Origin: Aerococcus sp.
Lineage (GTDB): Bacteria; Bacillota; Bacilli; Lactobacillales; Aerococcaceae
Direction: 5' to 3'
DNA: 64,000 nt
NCBI GenBank assembly: GCA_030528285.1
Contig: JAUMZE010000004.1
Coordinates: forward strand, 161,806 to 225,805
This document shows positions 20,306 through 29,955 of this stretch, one piece after another; positions within the stretch are counted from its first letter, which is position 1, and every line of letters begins with the position of its first letter. The notes below the pieces were generated by a model. That model searched no databases. It had not been told where the DNA came from and saw only the letters and a list, made by a program, of their open reading frames with translations. A program made the translations under genes and the position numbers.

Positions 20306-21799
20306 ATGGCGAAACCAACTCTAAATTTACAAGACGAATATGGTTTATTCATTAATGGTGAATTTGTGCCAGCTGAGGGAGGCAAGACGCGCGATGCTTA
20401 TTCCCCTGCAGACGGCTCCAAACTGGCAACATTTGCGGATGGTAGCAAGGGGGATGTTGATCGCGCCGTCCAAGCAGCCAAGGTAGCGTTTGAGGAGTTC
20501 CGCACCTGGAACAATCACCAGCGCGCAGACCTACTCAATCAGATTGCGGATATTATTGACAAAAACAAGGAACATCTCGCCCAGGTAGAAACGATGGACA
20601 ACGGGAAACCAATCCGCGAAACGATGGAGGTCGACGTGCCTGACTCTGCTGACCATTTCCGCTTCTTTGCGGGATTGATTAAGACAGATCAGGGGACCGT
20701 CCGCAAGATTGATAATAACATGCTTTCCATGGTGCTCCGTGAACCAATTGGCGTGGTAGGGCAGATCATTCCGTGGAACTTCCCACTGTTGATGGCTGCC
20801 TGGAAACTCGCGCCTGCACTGGCAGCTGGCGATACGATTGTGATTAAACCGTCCAGCTCAACCTCTCTATCATTATTAGAACTGGCACGTCTCACCAAAG
20901 ATATTATTCCAGCGGGTGTTTTGAACGTGGTGACAGGTGGCGGTGGAACCACGGGTGAATATATCTTGGAACATCCTGATATCAAGAAACTTGCCTTTAC
21001 AGGGTCAACCGAAATCGGCTACAACGTCTACAAACATGCGGCAGAACGGATGGTACCGGCGACACTCGAACTCGGGGGTAAGAGTGCCAACATTATTTTT
21101 GAGGATGCAGATATCGATCTGGCGCTAGATGGCGCAGCGAAGGGGATTCTGTTCAATCAAGGTCAGGTCTGCTCAGCGGGATCGCGCCTGTTTGTTCAGG
21201 AAAGCATCTATGACCAATTTGTGGACCGCCTAACCGATACGTTCGAACAAGTGAAAGTCGGCATGCCTTGGGAAGAAGATACTCAAGTAGGGGCTCAGGT
21301 CAACGAGAATCAGTCCAAGAAAGTGGCGGGCTACATGGATATCGCCAAAGAAGAAGGCGCAACCATTGCAGCAGGTGGACATCGATTGACAGAGGGCAAA
21401 TTCGAGCAAGGGTATTACTTCGAACCAACTCTGATCACTGATGTCGACAATCACAGCCGTCTTGCTCAGGAAGAAATCTTTGGACCAGTACTCACGGTGA
21501 TTAAATTCAAGGATGAGGCGGATGCAATCAAGATGGCGAACGACTCGGATTACGGGTTAGCGGGTGCCGTCTTCACCCAGGATATCAGCCGAGCATTACG
21601 TGTCAGCCAAGCGATGGCGACGGGCCGGGTATGGATCAATACCTATAACGTTCTGCCAGCTGGTGCGCCATTTGGAGGCTACAAGGAATCGGGGGTCGGA
21701 CGTGAAAATGATGAACGGGCCCTCGATGCTTATTCTCAGGTGAAGAATATCATGATTGACATCTCAAACCAACCGAGTGGACTCTATGACATTCAATAA
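20306..21799 (+). CDS. NAD(P)-dependent aldehyde dehydrogenase
   Basis: A 497-residue cytosolic aldehyde dehydrogenase oxidising aldehydes to acids. The nucleotide-binding region carries IGVVGQIIPWNFP (about residue 150) and AFTGSTEIG. The general base is in ATLELGGKSANI and the catalytic cysteine is in FNQGQVCSAGSR (about residue 293). The C-terminal PFGGYKESGVGRE is typical of the AldA/acetaldehyde dehydrogenase branch. I start at 20306, where AAGGAGG lies upstream; the frame extends 63 bases further without one. The promoter carries a cre, so it should be repressed on glucose. The adhP remnant upstream suggests a once larger alcohol/aldehyde pathway. Confidence 0.9.
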   Translation: MAKPTLNLQDEYGLFINGEFVPAEGGKTRDAYSPADGSKLATFADGSKGDVDRAVQAAKVAFEEFRTWNNHQRADLLNQIADIIDKNKEHLAQVETMDNGKPIRETMEVDVPDSADHFRFFAGLIKTDQGTVRKIDNNMLSMVLREPIGVVGQIIPWNFPLLMAAWKLAPALAAGDTIVIKPSSSTSLSLLELARLTKDIIPAGVLNVVTGGGGTTGEYILEHPDIKKLAFTGSTEIGYNVYKHAAERMVPATLELGGKSANIIFEDADIDLALDGAAKGILFNQGQVCSAGSRLFVQESIYDQFVDRLTDTFEQVKVGMPWEEDTQVGAQVNENQSKKVAGYMDIAKEEGATIAAGGHRLTEGKFEQGYYFEPTLITDVDNHSRLAQEEIFGPVLTVIKFKDEADAIKMANDSDYGLAGAVFTQDISRALRVSQAMATGRVWINTYNVLPAGAPFGGYKESGVGRENDERALDAYSQVKNIMIDISNQPSGLYDIQ

Positions 21800-21832
21800 T
21801 TAAACAGACTGCTGAAATCACAAGCACAGTGT

Positions 21833-21879
21833 AAAAATCTCGCACAGCCTGATACAAAGGAGGTTGTGCGAGATTTTTT
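21833..21879. terminator. Bidirectional terminator between convergent genes
   Basis: aaaaatctcgcaca pairs with tgtgcgagattttt, so T-runs lie 3' on both strands. It serves the plus-strand dehydrogenase and the minus-strand aldo-keto reductase. Confidence 0.88.
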
Positions 21880-21956
21880 ATGAGTGATCAAAAGTTAGAG
21901 GTGATACTGACTATTTAAAGGCAACAAACGTCAGATCAAATCTGTTTCACTCATTA

Positions 21957-22787
21957 TTAGAGCTTCACATGATCCAACATTTCGCGGTCTGCGTCCTCTA
22001 ACGTGAAATCAAGCTCGCTGTTTTGTTGAATCCATTGTTCATGCGTTGATTTAGGGAGCACAATCAACCCTTTATCGAGGACATAACGCAGAGCAATTTG
22101 AGCGATACTCTTATGGTATTTATCGGTCAGACTTGCGATCTCAGGATTATCGAGGAGGCCTCCCGTTTGAAGCGGTGAATAACCTTCCAGGGCGATCTCG
22201 TGTTCGGTGCAGTAGTTCACCAGTTCGTCATTCGTATGTTCATGACCGATGTGATATTTAATTTGGTTCACGGCAGGCGTTACCTCGACATGTGGCAACA
22301 GGTGATTCAAGTCGTCGATCTCGAAATTGGACACCCCAATCGCACGGATCTTCCCAGCGCGGTAATCTTCCTCCAGCGCTGCCCAGACTTCGCGGTTCTC
22401 TTCATAGTAGCGGTGATAGGGATCTTCCAAACTCATCATTTCCCATGGGCGCGGCGCATGCACGAGAATCAGATCGAGATAGTCCTGCTTCATTTGATAG
22501 AGGATCTCATCGACTTGTTGGTGCACCTCATGTGGACGTTTGCAGGCCGCTTGGATTTTTGACGTGATGAAGATGTGGTCACGAGGGATCGTGCTATCAT
22601 TGATGGCTTTTCCTACCATTTCCTGATTGAAATATTGAAAGGCCGTATCGATATGACGATAGCCGTGTTTCAATGCGAGGTCGGTGGCGTCATAAGCTTG
22701 TTGTTTGGTGGCCTTCCAGGTGCCGAGGCCAACGATAGGGATCTCGACCCCGTTATTGAGCGTGAGTGTCTTTTCTAGAACGGACAT
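21957..22787 (-). CDS. Aldo/keto reductase
   Basis: A 276-residue NADPH-dependent reductase of the AKR5-like (2,5-diketo-gluconate reductase type) group, acting on small carbonyl compounds. The family pattern is visible: GLGTWKA near residue 21, the catalytic aspartate and tyrosine in YRHIDTAFQYFNQE, lysine in FITSKIQ, histidine in LILVHAPRPWE, and the late VLPKSTHEQWI motif that binds NADPH phosphate. AGGAGG precedes the start on the minus strand. Physiological substrate unknown. Confidence 0.9.
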   Translation of the reverse strand: MSVLEKTLTLNNGVEIPIVGLGTWKATKQQAYDATDLALKHGYRHIDTAFQYFNQEMVGKAINDSTIPRDHIFITSKIQAACKRPHEVHQQVDEILYQMKQDYLDLILVHAPRPWEMMSLEDPYHRYYEENREVWAALEEDYRAGKIRAIGVSNFEIDDLNHLLPHVEVTPAVNQIKYHIGHEHTNDELVNYCTEHEIALEGYSPLQTGGLLDNPEIASLTDKYHKSIAQIALRYVLDKGLIVLPKSTHEQWIQQNSELDFTLEDADREMLDHVKL

Positions 22788-22908
22788 TGCAGTTCCTCCT
22801 TAACAATACATGAAAGCTGTTTCTTCATTCATTATACCAAGAGTCCCAGGACTTGTCAGAGGAGAAAGGGATGCTTATGATAGGAGAGAGAAAAACTGGG
22901 AGGTAAAC

Positions 22909-24282
22909 ATGAAAAAAACAACGATTCCTGTCTATAAAAACCAAACGCTCACACTGACAATTACCGACCTCACCTATGAAGGGCTCGGTGTGGGGAAGGT
23001 GGACGGCTATCCGCTATTTATCGCGGATGCCTTGCCTGGAGAGGTATGCCAGGTCCACGTCACCAAGGCCAACAAACATTACGGCTATGCGAAGGTGATT
23101 AAGCGCGAGAATGATTCAGCGGACAGAGCGCCTTTATCTGAAACAGCGGGCGTGAAAAGTGGCACCATGCCACTTGCCCATCTGACCTATCCAGCACAAC
23201 TTGCTTTCAAGAAGCAACAGGTCATCAATAATTTACAGAAGCAAAACTTGCTGGAACAAACGACAGTGTTAGATCCCCTCGGCATGGCAGATCCGTGGCA
23301 TTACCGAAACAAAGCACAGGTACCTGTGGGCGGAACCGCGGGGGACTTGAAAACAGGAATTTATCGTCGTGGCAGCCACCGTTTGATTCCCGTTCAGGAT
23401 TACCAGATTCAATATGAAACCATCGACACCACGCTTCAAATCGTGATAAATGTCCTCAATCAGTACCAAGTGAGTGCTTATGACGAAACTACCCAGCGAG
23501 GCCTCCTCCGTCATGTCGTGGTGCGGGAGGGCTACTATACTCACGAACAGATGGTGATATTGGTTATTAACGGTGAGGCACTGCCACATGAGGCGGAGAT
23601 TACCCGTGATCTAGAGCAGCAACTGCCACATCTTGCTTCACTCATCCTGAATACCAATACCCAGAAAACCAACGTCATTCTAGGCAAAACCAACCGCGTA
23701 CTCTGGGGGCGGGAGGTTTACGATGACCAAATGTTTGATCTGACATTCCATATCTCGGCACCGTCCTTCTTCCAGGTGAACGTGACGCAGGCGGAGCGTC
23801 TCTATCAGGAGGTCCTCAACCGCGCAGGCTTAACAGGGAACGAGGTCGTGATCGATGCATACTGCGGGATCGGCACCCTCTCCCTCTGTCTCGCCAAACA
23901 CGCCAAAACCGTTTATGGGGTAGAAATTGTGCCCGACGCGATCCGCATGGCGAAACAGAATGCTCAGGATAATCAGATTGAGAACACCCATTTCGTCGCG
24001 GGGAAGGCGGAGCAGTTGATGCCGCAGTGGGTGAATGACGGACTGAAGCCGGATGTAATTGTGGTGGATCCTCCAAGAAAAGGACTCGATCCAGCCTTTA
24101 TTCAGAGTGCAATTGATGTCGCTCCAGAGAAAATCATCTATGTGAGTTGTAATCCTGCCACCTTGGCGCGCGATCTGCGACAATTCGTGGATGCGGGTTA
24201 CCAATTAGGGGATGTTCAACCCGTGGACATGTTCCCACAGACAACGCATGTGGAGACGGTCATGCTTTTACAACAAAAATGA
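22909..24282 (+). CDS. rlmD: 23S rRNA (uracil-C5)-methyltransferase RlmD/RlmCD type
   Basis: A 457-residue SAM-dependent methyltransferase of the TrmA/RumA family, expected to form m5U in 23S rRNA. In Gram-positives one enzyme often modifies both U747 and U1939. An N-terminal TRAM domain (residues about 5-60) is followed by the methyltransferase fold with DAYCGIGTLSL near 325, VVDPPRKGLD near 385 and the catalytic cysteine in YVSCNPATLARDL near 412. The four iron-sulphur cysteines of E. coli RlmD are not evident. I start at 22909 because GGGAGG is upstream. The gene lies alone between the aldo-keto reductase and decayed DNA. Confidence 0.9.
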   Translation: MKKTTIPVYKNQTLTLTITDLTYEGLGVGKVDGYPLFIADALPGEVCQVHVTKANKHYGYAKVIKRENDSADRAPLSETAGVKSGTMPLAHLTYPAQLAFKKQQVINNLQKQNLLEQTTVLDPLGMADPWHYRNKAQVPVGGTAGDLKTGIYRRGSHRLIPVQDYQIQYETIDTTLQIVINVLNQYQVSAYDETTQRGLLRHVVVREGYYTHEQMVILVINGEALPHEAEITRDLEQQLPHLASLILNTNTQKTNVILGKTNRVLWGREVYDDQMFDLTFHISAPSFFQVNVTQAERLYQEVLNRAGLTGNEVVIDAYCGIGTLSLCLAKHAKTVYGVEIVPDAIRMAKQNAQDNQIENTHFVAGKAEQLMPQWVNDGLKPDVIVVDPPRKGLDPAFIQSAIDVAPEKIIYVSCNPATLARDLRQFVDAGYQLGDVQPVDMFPQTTHVETVMLLQQK

Positions 24283-25339
24283 TAAAATTATTTTTGTTTA
24301 ATTATTTTTAATTAGTTTATCTTTATTTAAAACGGTATTTTTGATGTAAAAATACGAAAGATGTACATCAATGTAAACGTCCGTTTCTATGTAAGCTACG
24401 TAGATAAAAAATGGATACTTCGTTTAAAATTTAATCTCACTTTAATTCCACACGGGGGTAGTATCCACAAAGCACTATGGGGGTATCAAAAACAGCTAAG
24501 GGTGGTCTTTATTTTAGCCCTAGTGAGGCTAATATTAGCGAAACTAAAGTGAGTGAGTTAGTCCTTGAGAAGGAGAAGTAACAGGTGAGAAAATAATACT
24601 CAAATTTTTCATCAGAATGGTGAGATGAATTATAAGAAGCAAGAGAGATTGCATGTGAGGATTAGGAATGATTTAGATTATCATTGAACAACCAATACTC
24701 CAGAAATGGAAGAATATCGTTAGGTAAGGACGTTACACGAACAGCGAGGGTTTGCGTCAAAAAGAGTGAGAGACATAGAGTTTTTAGATTTGTTTTCAGG
24801 AAATAGGGAAATTGCGAATAGATTATGAGGATATTATTTTTTATATTTATAAGTTTTAGAGGAAATCTTACAACGCTATTTATAAGACCGAAGGGATCGT
24901 ATTTCGTGATATTAGGCAATTCACAGGTACAACTAAGAGGGAGAGTGGACGTCACTCATGGGGGATGCTCCTACCAAGTATTTTCACTTGCTGGCAGACG
25001 ATTGAGATTTGAGGATAACTGAGGAAAATACGTTCTTTGAGATTCCTCGAGCGGCCAAACAGCTTCAACCACTTTTTATTCCTCGAAAATGGCAAAAGCT
25101 TATTTAATCAAGTCAAAGGAGAGAGAACAATCCTTACCACATTGGATATTTTGATGTATACTATCTAAGAACAGTTACTTAATAATAAATGTTTTTAAGT
25201 TCTTCAAAACTGAGAAAGAGATAAGATAACCATTTACTCCTAATCTCAGATAGGCTAGAGAAATCCCAGTATGGGAGGAACTTGAAGGGGATTAGTCAAT
25301 ATTCAAGGTTTTTGTATCCTATTTCAGTTCTGGTCAGTT
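24283..25339. other. Decayed AT-rich stretch without intact genes
   Basis: This kilobase is clearly more AT-rich than the flanks and has stops in all frames. Short readable pieces occur, for example about 24726-24834 and 24958-25113 on the plus strand, each broken by stops, and a 34-codon frame at 24477-24581. None resembles a family well enough for me to name. It appears to be the remains of one or more transferred genes. Confidence 0.5.
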
Positions 25340-25558
25340 ATGCTTTGCCTGTCACAGGTTCGGGAGATTTATGTAGCTTCCTTGGCGAGTATGGCTATCG
25401 CTAATGTTCCCGATAAAAAGGTCAGCTCAACATCTAGGATTTATAGGATGGTAAATTCATTAGGTGGAGCTGTTGGAGTATCAACTTCAATTTTTATTTA
25501 TTACCTTTTTTGGGAAATGCGAATTAAAATTAGTTCATTATTTATGGATTGGTTTTAA
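25340..25558 (+). pseudogene. Remnant of an MFS drug transporter
   Basis: A 72-codon piece reads as part of the C-terminal half of a DHA2-type major facilitator transporter. ASMAIANVPDKK is followed by RMVNSLGGAVGVS, the familiar loop and helix pair in which A/S-S-x-x-N/R-x-x-GGA-G-V recurs. The frame can be followed some 14 codons upstream of the ATG. No complete gene can be rebuilt around it. Confidence 0.55.
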
Positions 25559-25935
25559 TTTAGTCTTTTTCTCCTAGCAAGTTTGTTAACCATTTTTCTT
25601 ATTACTTGAAAAATAAAGAAAGGGAATAATAAAAGCTAAAATGTATCATTTATGATGCTGAAGTATCTATTTTTATATGTTATGTAAAAAAATATTTAGT
25701 TATTGCTAGAATGGTTTGCGGTTTATTTTTGTTCGTTATCCTAACGCTAAACGGATCAACAGTTATTACTTTTAGCACGATATATACGATTTGTCTTATA
25801 CGTTTTGATCAGAATAAAAAGTGAAAGTGATTTATAAAATAAGTAGATTACAGTGACTGGTATGGCTAAAAAATAATAATAGAAAGGCTTTATTTAGTAG
25901 GAACCACTTGCTAATATAAATGTAAGGTACATATT

Positions 25936-27102
25936 ATGTATAAAATGACTGAAAAAGAGAAGATAGATTTATTGTCAAGATTAATATCATTTAAATCAGT
26001 TAATAATGGTGAGTTGGAAATAGCAGCCTTCATAAAGCAGCTATTTAGTGCGCATGGTATCGAAAGTGAGATTTTACCTATTACTGAAAAGAGATCAAAT
26101 TTAGTGGCAGAAATTGGTCAGGGTGGTCCAGTTATTGCTATCTCGGGACATATGGATGTTGTATCTGAAGTAGATGCCAATTTATGGGATACTGATCCAT
26201 TTAGCTTAGTTGAAAAAGAAGGTAATCTGTACGGACGTGGAACAGCTGATATGAAATCAGGATTAGCAGCGATGGTTATCGCTATGATTGAGCTAAAAGA
26301 AAATGATTTGCTGAAAAATGGAACAATTAGATTTATGGCAACCGTAGGAGAAGAAGTGGGGGGTTACGGTTCCAGGTGGCTATTTGAGAATGGGTATACG
26401 GATGATATTGATGCATTAATTATTGGGGAACCCTCTGGACACGAAATTATTTATGCCCATAAGGGGTCAATTGATATTCGTCTAATTTCGAAGGGGGAAG
26501 CTGCACATAGTTCAATTCCAGAAATGGGATATAATGCTTTAAATCCTTTATTAGAAATTTTGACTCAAGCAAGACATATATTTGAAAGCGTACGTGAAGA
26601 AAATCCTGAATTAGGGAAGCTTACGTATAATGCTACTATCTTTAATTCTGGAGATCAAGTGAATTCAATACCAGACATTGCAGTCGCTGAGATGAACGCT
26701 AGAACTATACCTGAGTATGATAATGAAAGAGTGATAGAGGTATTACAAGCATTGGTTGACAAAGAGAATGAAAAGGGGTCCTCTGTAGAAATGGATGTTT
26801 ATATGTCCGAAGACCCTGTAGTTAAGGCTAAAGATAATGACCTAACAAATCTAGCACAGCTAATTTCAAAAAAATATTTAGGGATTAATTTTGATAAAAA
26901 AGTATCTCCAGGAGTCACAGATGCGTCAAATTTGTTGGCGAATCATAAAGAGTTCGATTTCCCATTTATGATGTATGGTCCAGGAAATTATAAAATTGCA
27001 CATAAAATTAACGAATTCGTGGCTAAGGATGAGTATCTAGCTTTTTCTGATATCTATGTAGATTTACTAAGCTTGTATTTAAATAAACTCCCTAACGCCT
27101 AA
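25936..27102 (+). CDS. M20 family metallopeptidase (ArgE/DapE group)
   Basis: A 388-residue zinc-dependent amidohydrolase or peptidase. Metal ligands are visible in order: SGHMDVV (about residue 73), GRGTADMKSG (about 102), the catalytic glutamate pair in VGEEVGG (about 138), IGEPSG (about 160) and a late AHKINEF histidine. The dimerisation (lid) domain lies in the middle. It is related to succinyl-diaminopimelate desuccinylase and acetylornithine deacetylase, but cannot be assigned between them. Codon use is far more AT-rich than in neighbouring genes, and the IS element starts 12 bases after its stop, so transfer is likely. The ribosome site is weak. Confidence 0.85.
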   Translation: MYKMTEKEKIDLLSRLISFKSVNNGELEIAAFIKQLFSAHGIESEILPITEKRSNLVAEIGQGGPVIAISGHMDVVSEVDANLWDTDPFSLVEKEGNLYGRGTADMKSGLAAMVIAMIELKENDLLKNGTIRFMATVGEEVGGYGSRWLFENGYTDDIDALIIGEPSGHEIIYAHKGSIDIRLISKGEAAHSSIPEMGYNALNPLLEILTQARHIFESVREENPELGKLTYNATIFNSGDQVNSIPDIAVAEMNARTIPEYDNERVIEVLQALVDKENEKGSSVEMDVYMSEDPVVKAKDNDLTNLAQLISKKYLGINFDKKVSPGVTDASNLLANHKEFDFPFMMYGPGNYKIAHKINEFVAKDEYLAFSDIYVDLLSLYLNKLPNA

Positions 27103-27145
27103 CTTGTGTGTTGATGTGCCCCCAAAAACTTGTACCTTAATTTCA

Positions 27146-27177
27146 AGAAGACTTGTCTTAGATGAGTCTTCTTTTTT
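27146..27177 (+). terminator. Hairpin with T-run downstream of the M20 gene
   Basis: agaagact pairs with agtcttct around an 11-base loop, followed by TTTTT. It lies inside the left end of the IS, so it may be the element's own insulator. Confidence 0.7.
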
Positions 27178-27191
27178 CATGCTTAGGATTT

Positions 27192-27310
27192 GGCGCTTCC
27201 TGCTTGTTGTCTTTATTCTCTCAGGACTTTCATCTTGTCAAGAGGAAGAGCGTCAGCGGCTCTTGATAAGATGAAAGTCCTGTGAGACGATTAGGCAACA
27301 AGAGAAGCGT
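27192..27310. repeat. Long imperfect inverted repeat inside the IS left end
   Basis: Two arms of about 50 bases (27192-27244 and 27260-27310) are inverted copies. The inner 22 bases of each arm match except for one G-U pair, and about 15 bases separate them. The arms include the 3' end of the transposase frame, so part of it is duplicated in inverse orientation. Confidence 0.75.
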
Positions 27311-28188
27311 GATATTCACGATAATCTTTAGGACTTTCCATCCTAATTTTTCCTTAATACGATCTTCATTGTAATAACGGATGTAGTCTTCAATCACTGG
27401 TTTTAATTCTTCGTAGCTGCAGTAAGTGACGCCGTAATAGATTTCCTGTTTCAGTAAACCAAAGAAGTTTTCCATCACGGCATTATCGTGGCAGTTTCCT
27501 TTTCGAGACACACTTTGATAGATGCGTTCTTCTTTTAGGCGCTGAGTGTAAGTTTTCATTTGACAGGCTCAGCCTTGATCGGAGTGAAAGGTTCGTCTAT
27601 AAGTGCAATCGGAAGTAATGAAATGGCATCATCTAAAGTATCCAGTACGTTTTGGACTGTCGGTTTCTTCCCAATTCGATAGCTCACAATTTCATTGTTA
27701 CAGAGATCCATAAAGGGATCTAAATATAACTTATGAACAGTCGTTGTCCTCTGATCATCGACTTCATAATACTTAAACTCGGAAGTATCTGTCGTCAATT
27801 TTTGATGAGGGACAGACGTATTGAATCGACGATGAATGCGATTAGGAGCGGTTTTACCGATCTTACCTTTATAAGAGTTATACTTATGATTTTTATGAAT
27901 AAAGGACATCACTTGAAACTTTAATTTCTGGATCAATCGTTGGACTTTCTTCTTGTTTACGATGATTCCTTGATTCCGTCATTCAGCGGTTATACGACGA
28001 TAGCCATATTCCTTGTGTTACTTACGGATCTCTACTATTTTTTCTTCCAATTGCCTGATCAGGATTTTCGCTTTCGAATCGTTTCTGTCAGTACATGTAC
28101 GTTGATTTTGGCATTCCAGTGTATGAGAGAAGATCTTTTAGTTTAAATGATCCTCGGAGACTGTTGATGATCCGTGCTGTTCTCTCAT
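27285..28188 (-). pseudogene. IS3-family transposase OrfB (integrase core), broken
   Basis: Fragments of an IS150-type rve transposase follow each other on the minus strand. First comes an N-terminal helical part with KEYGYRRIT and GIIVNKKKVQRL. It is followed by LTTDTSEFKYY (catalytic Asp) and, downstream, SRKGNCHDNAVMENFFG with the second Asp and the glutamate region. In-frame stops near 28105 and 28020-28050 and shifts near 27560 separate them. No functional enzyme can be made. Confidence 0.85.
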
Positions 28189-28699
28189 TTTGGCTTCGTC
28201 CTCTAAACGAAGTCTCCTCGCTTCTTTTAAAAAGTCATTCTCAATCCTTAAACGTAAATTTTCCTCTTCCAACGCTTTGAGACGACTTTCTTTCTCAGAT
28301 GATTTTTCTTTAGAACGCTTTGTCTTTCGCTGCCAATGTCTTAGCTCGTCCTTTCTTTCGTAATCTTAGTGCCTCAGGACCAGCGACTCAGAAAATGCGA
28401 ACCCATTGTGCAATGAAAGAAGCATCTGGAATGCCTTCCCGAGTGGCGATATTCTGATAAGAACATGTCGTAGATAAGTATAATTGTACAATATCTAGCT
28501 TTCTTTCAAAGGAGTAATATCGTCGCCCTTCTTGTACTTTTAATCCTTCATTTCCAAGGGCATTGAACCTAATCAGCCATTTCCTAATTTGACCTGGATA
28601 AGCGATTCCATATTTGCGAGCAAGTAATTTGAATCCTCCTTTCCCATTAAGATAGTTATTTACTACCTTTCTCTTAAACTCATAATTATATTTAGTCAT
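28138..28699 (-). pseudogene. IS3-family OrfA (helix-turn-helix), broken
   Basis: The first 103 residues, starting with MTKYNYEFKRKVVNNYL, contain two helix-turn-helix units typical of IS150 OrfA. The frame stops at 28388. The coiled-coil C-terminus (EEENLRLRIENDFLKE) can be read further on in another frame to a stop at 28138-28140, overlapping the start of orfB as usual in this family. Confidence 0.8.
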
Positions 28700-28751
28700 A
28701 AAAATCTACCCCCAAGAGTTAGATTTTTTGGCCTAACTTTTGGGGTCAGCA

Positions 28752-29048
28752 TAAATATCTGCTTTATTTATTCTAGGGATATATTTTTTGCCCAGCCCTT
28801 AGTGGTGTCACCTCGTATTACTCTAAAACTTAAGTGAGAAATAAAGATGTATGATGAAACAGCTGATATTTGTCCTCCAAAGTAAAGTAGACACTTTAAA
28901 AGTGAATCTATTATGGAGGGCATTTTTATTTTGCGATCACCCTTTCTTGCCACTCAAGGCTATTATTTAGGAAGCGGTATCATTTTGTGCTATATTAGTA
29001 TATAGAGTGAGTCGCTGCAAGACAGAAAGCATTAGGAAGGAGTGAAGC
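28752..29048. other. Spacer between the IS and the isochorismatase region
   Basis: No gene is supported here. The stretch 28890-28935 contains a ribosome-site-like GGAGGG but no following frame. I could not assign promoter boxes with confidence. Confidence 0.35.
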
Positions 29049-29156
29049 GTGGATCGAATGGCGAAAACCGCTGGCAAGGAGGTTGTTCGCGTGCTCGCTG
29101 AGAAAGAACTGAAATATCCCATCACAGATTGGCTTAGACGAGTAAGAGGAATTTGA
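29049..29156 (+). CDS. Possible 35-residue small protein upstream of the isochorismatase gene
   Basis: A GTG start sits behind GGAAGGAGTG, and the frame runs 35 codons to a TGA at 29154-29156, ending 14 bases before the next gene. The predicted peptide is basic and helical (KEVVRVLAEKEL) with a C-terminal DWLRRVRGI. I do not recognise it. It may be a genuine small protein, a leader, or the end of a lost gene. Confidence 0.3.
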   Translation: MDRMAKTAGKEVVRVLAEKELKYPITDWLRRVRGI

Positions 29157-29170
29157 GAGAAGGAGAAATT

Positions 29171-29767
29171 ATGAGTTCTGAACAAATTAGAGACATGAAA
29201 CTTGATCATTTATTAACCCCTGAAAATGCGGCGTTCATTGCGATTGACTATCAACCAATCCAGGTGCAATCCATTAAATCCATGGATCAAGAAGAACTAG
29301 TGACGAACATTGTGAAGACCGCCCAGCTCGCAAAGCTCTATCAGTTGCCGACCATCCTATCAACGGTCAACGTGGAGAGTGGCGATAACAAACCACAAAT
29401 CGAAGAACTGAGTGAGGTCTTCCCAGAGATCCAACCGATTGATCGGACCACGATTAACTCATGGGAGGACGATGCCTTCCATGAAGCGGTTGAGAAAACA
29501 GGACGCAAGAAATTAATCATGACCGCACTGTGGACCGAAGCCTGTCTCTCATTCCCTGCTTTGGATGCAGTAAAGGAAGGCTATGAAGTATACGCAGTGG
29601 TTGATGCGGTGGGTGGCACCAGCAAAACGGCGCATGACACGGCGCTGAGAAGAATGGAACAAGCGGGCGTGAAGTTGATTTCTTGGGTACAGTTGGCTTG
29701 TGAGTTACAGAGAGATTGGAATCGCACAGACACAGCCGGGGAATTTGCGAAGATTTTATTCGGCTAA
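29171..29767 (+). CDS. Isochorismatase family cysteine hydrolase
   Basis: A 198-residue alpha/beta hydrolase of the isochorismatase/nicotinamidase superfamily. The catalytic aspartate is in FIAIDYQ (about residue 24) and the nucleophilic cysteine is in ALWTEACLSFPALDA (about residue 122), followed by EVYAVVDAVGGTS. It resembles the YcaC-like branch rather than true nicotinamidases, since metal-binding histidines are not obvious. GAAGGAG precedes the ATG at 29171. Substrate unknown. Confidence 0.85.
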   Translation: MSSEQIRDMKLDHLLTPENAAFIAIDYQPIQVQSIKSMDQEELVTNIVKTAQLAKLYQLPTILSTVNVESGDNKPQIEELSEVFPEIQPIDRTTINSWEDDAFHEAVEKTGRKKLIMTALWTEACLSFPALDAVKEGYEVYAVVDAVGGTSKTAHDTALRRMEQAGVKLISWVQLACELQRDWNRTDTAGEFAKILFG

Positions 29768-29788
29768 TCGATCGATATGATGATACGG

Positions 29789-29818
29789 GGAGTGCTTCTT
29801 TTGGAGGCGCTCCTTTTT
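29789..29818 (+). terminator. Rho-independent terminator after the isochorismatase gene
   Basis: ggagtgcttct pairs with ggaggcgctcc through three G-U pairs, followed by TTTTTG. Confidence 0.8.
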
Positions 29819-29955
29819 GTGTGCAAAAACTATATAAGTAAGCGATTCCAAAATAGATCCTCAGATGATAAGATAAGATCAAACAAATATACAAACAAGA
29901 TGACAGGCAAGAAAATGATTAGTAGATAGCTATTACTTTTCTTGTGGAGATGGGA

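Larger units (their letters stand above)
27115..28751 (-). mobile_element. Degenerate IS3-family (IS150-like) insertion sequence
   Basis: The ends read TGCCCCCAAAAACTT on the left and, inverted, TGACCCCAAAAGTTAG on the right, an imperfect terminal repeat of the IS150 type. Between them lie remnants of orfA and orfB on the minus strand with several stops and shifts. Exact ends and a target duplication could not be fixed. The element is dead. Confidence 0.75.

Noticed and set aside
24477-24581. A 34-codon frame in the decayed region
   Set aside because: No ribosome site, no family resemblance, and surrounded by decayed sequence.
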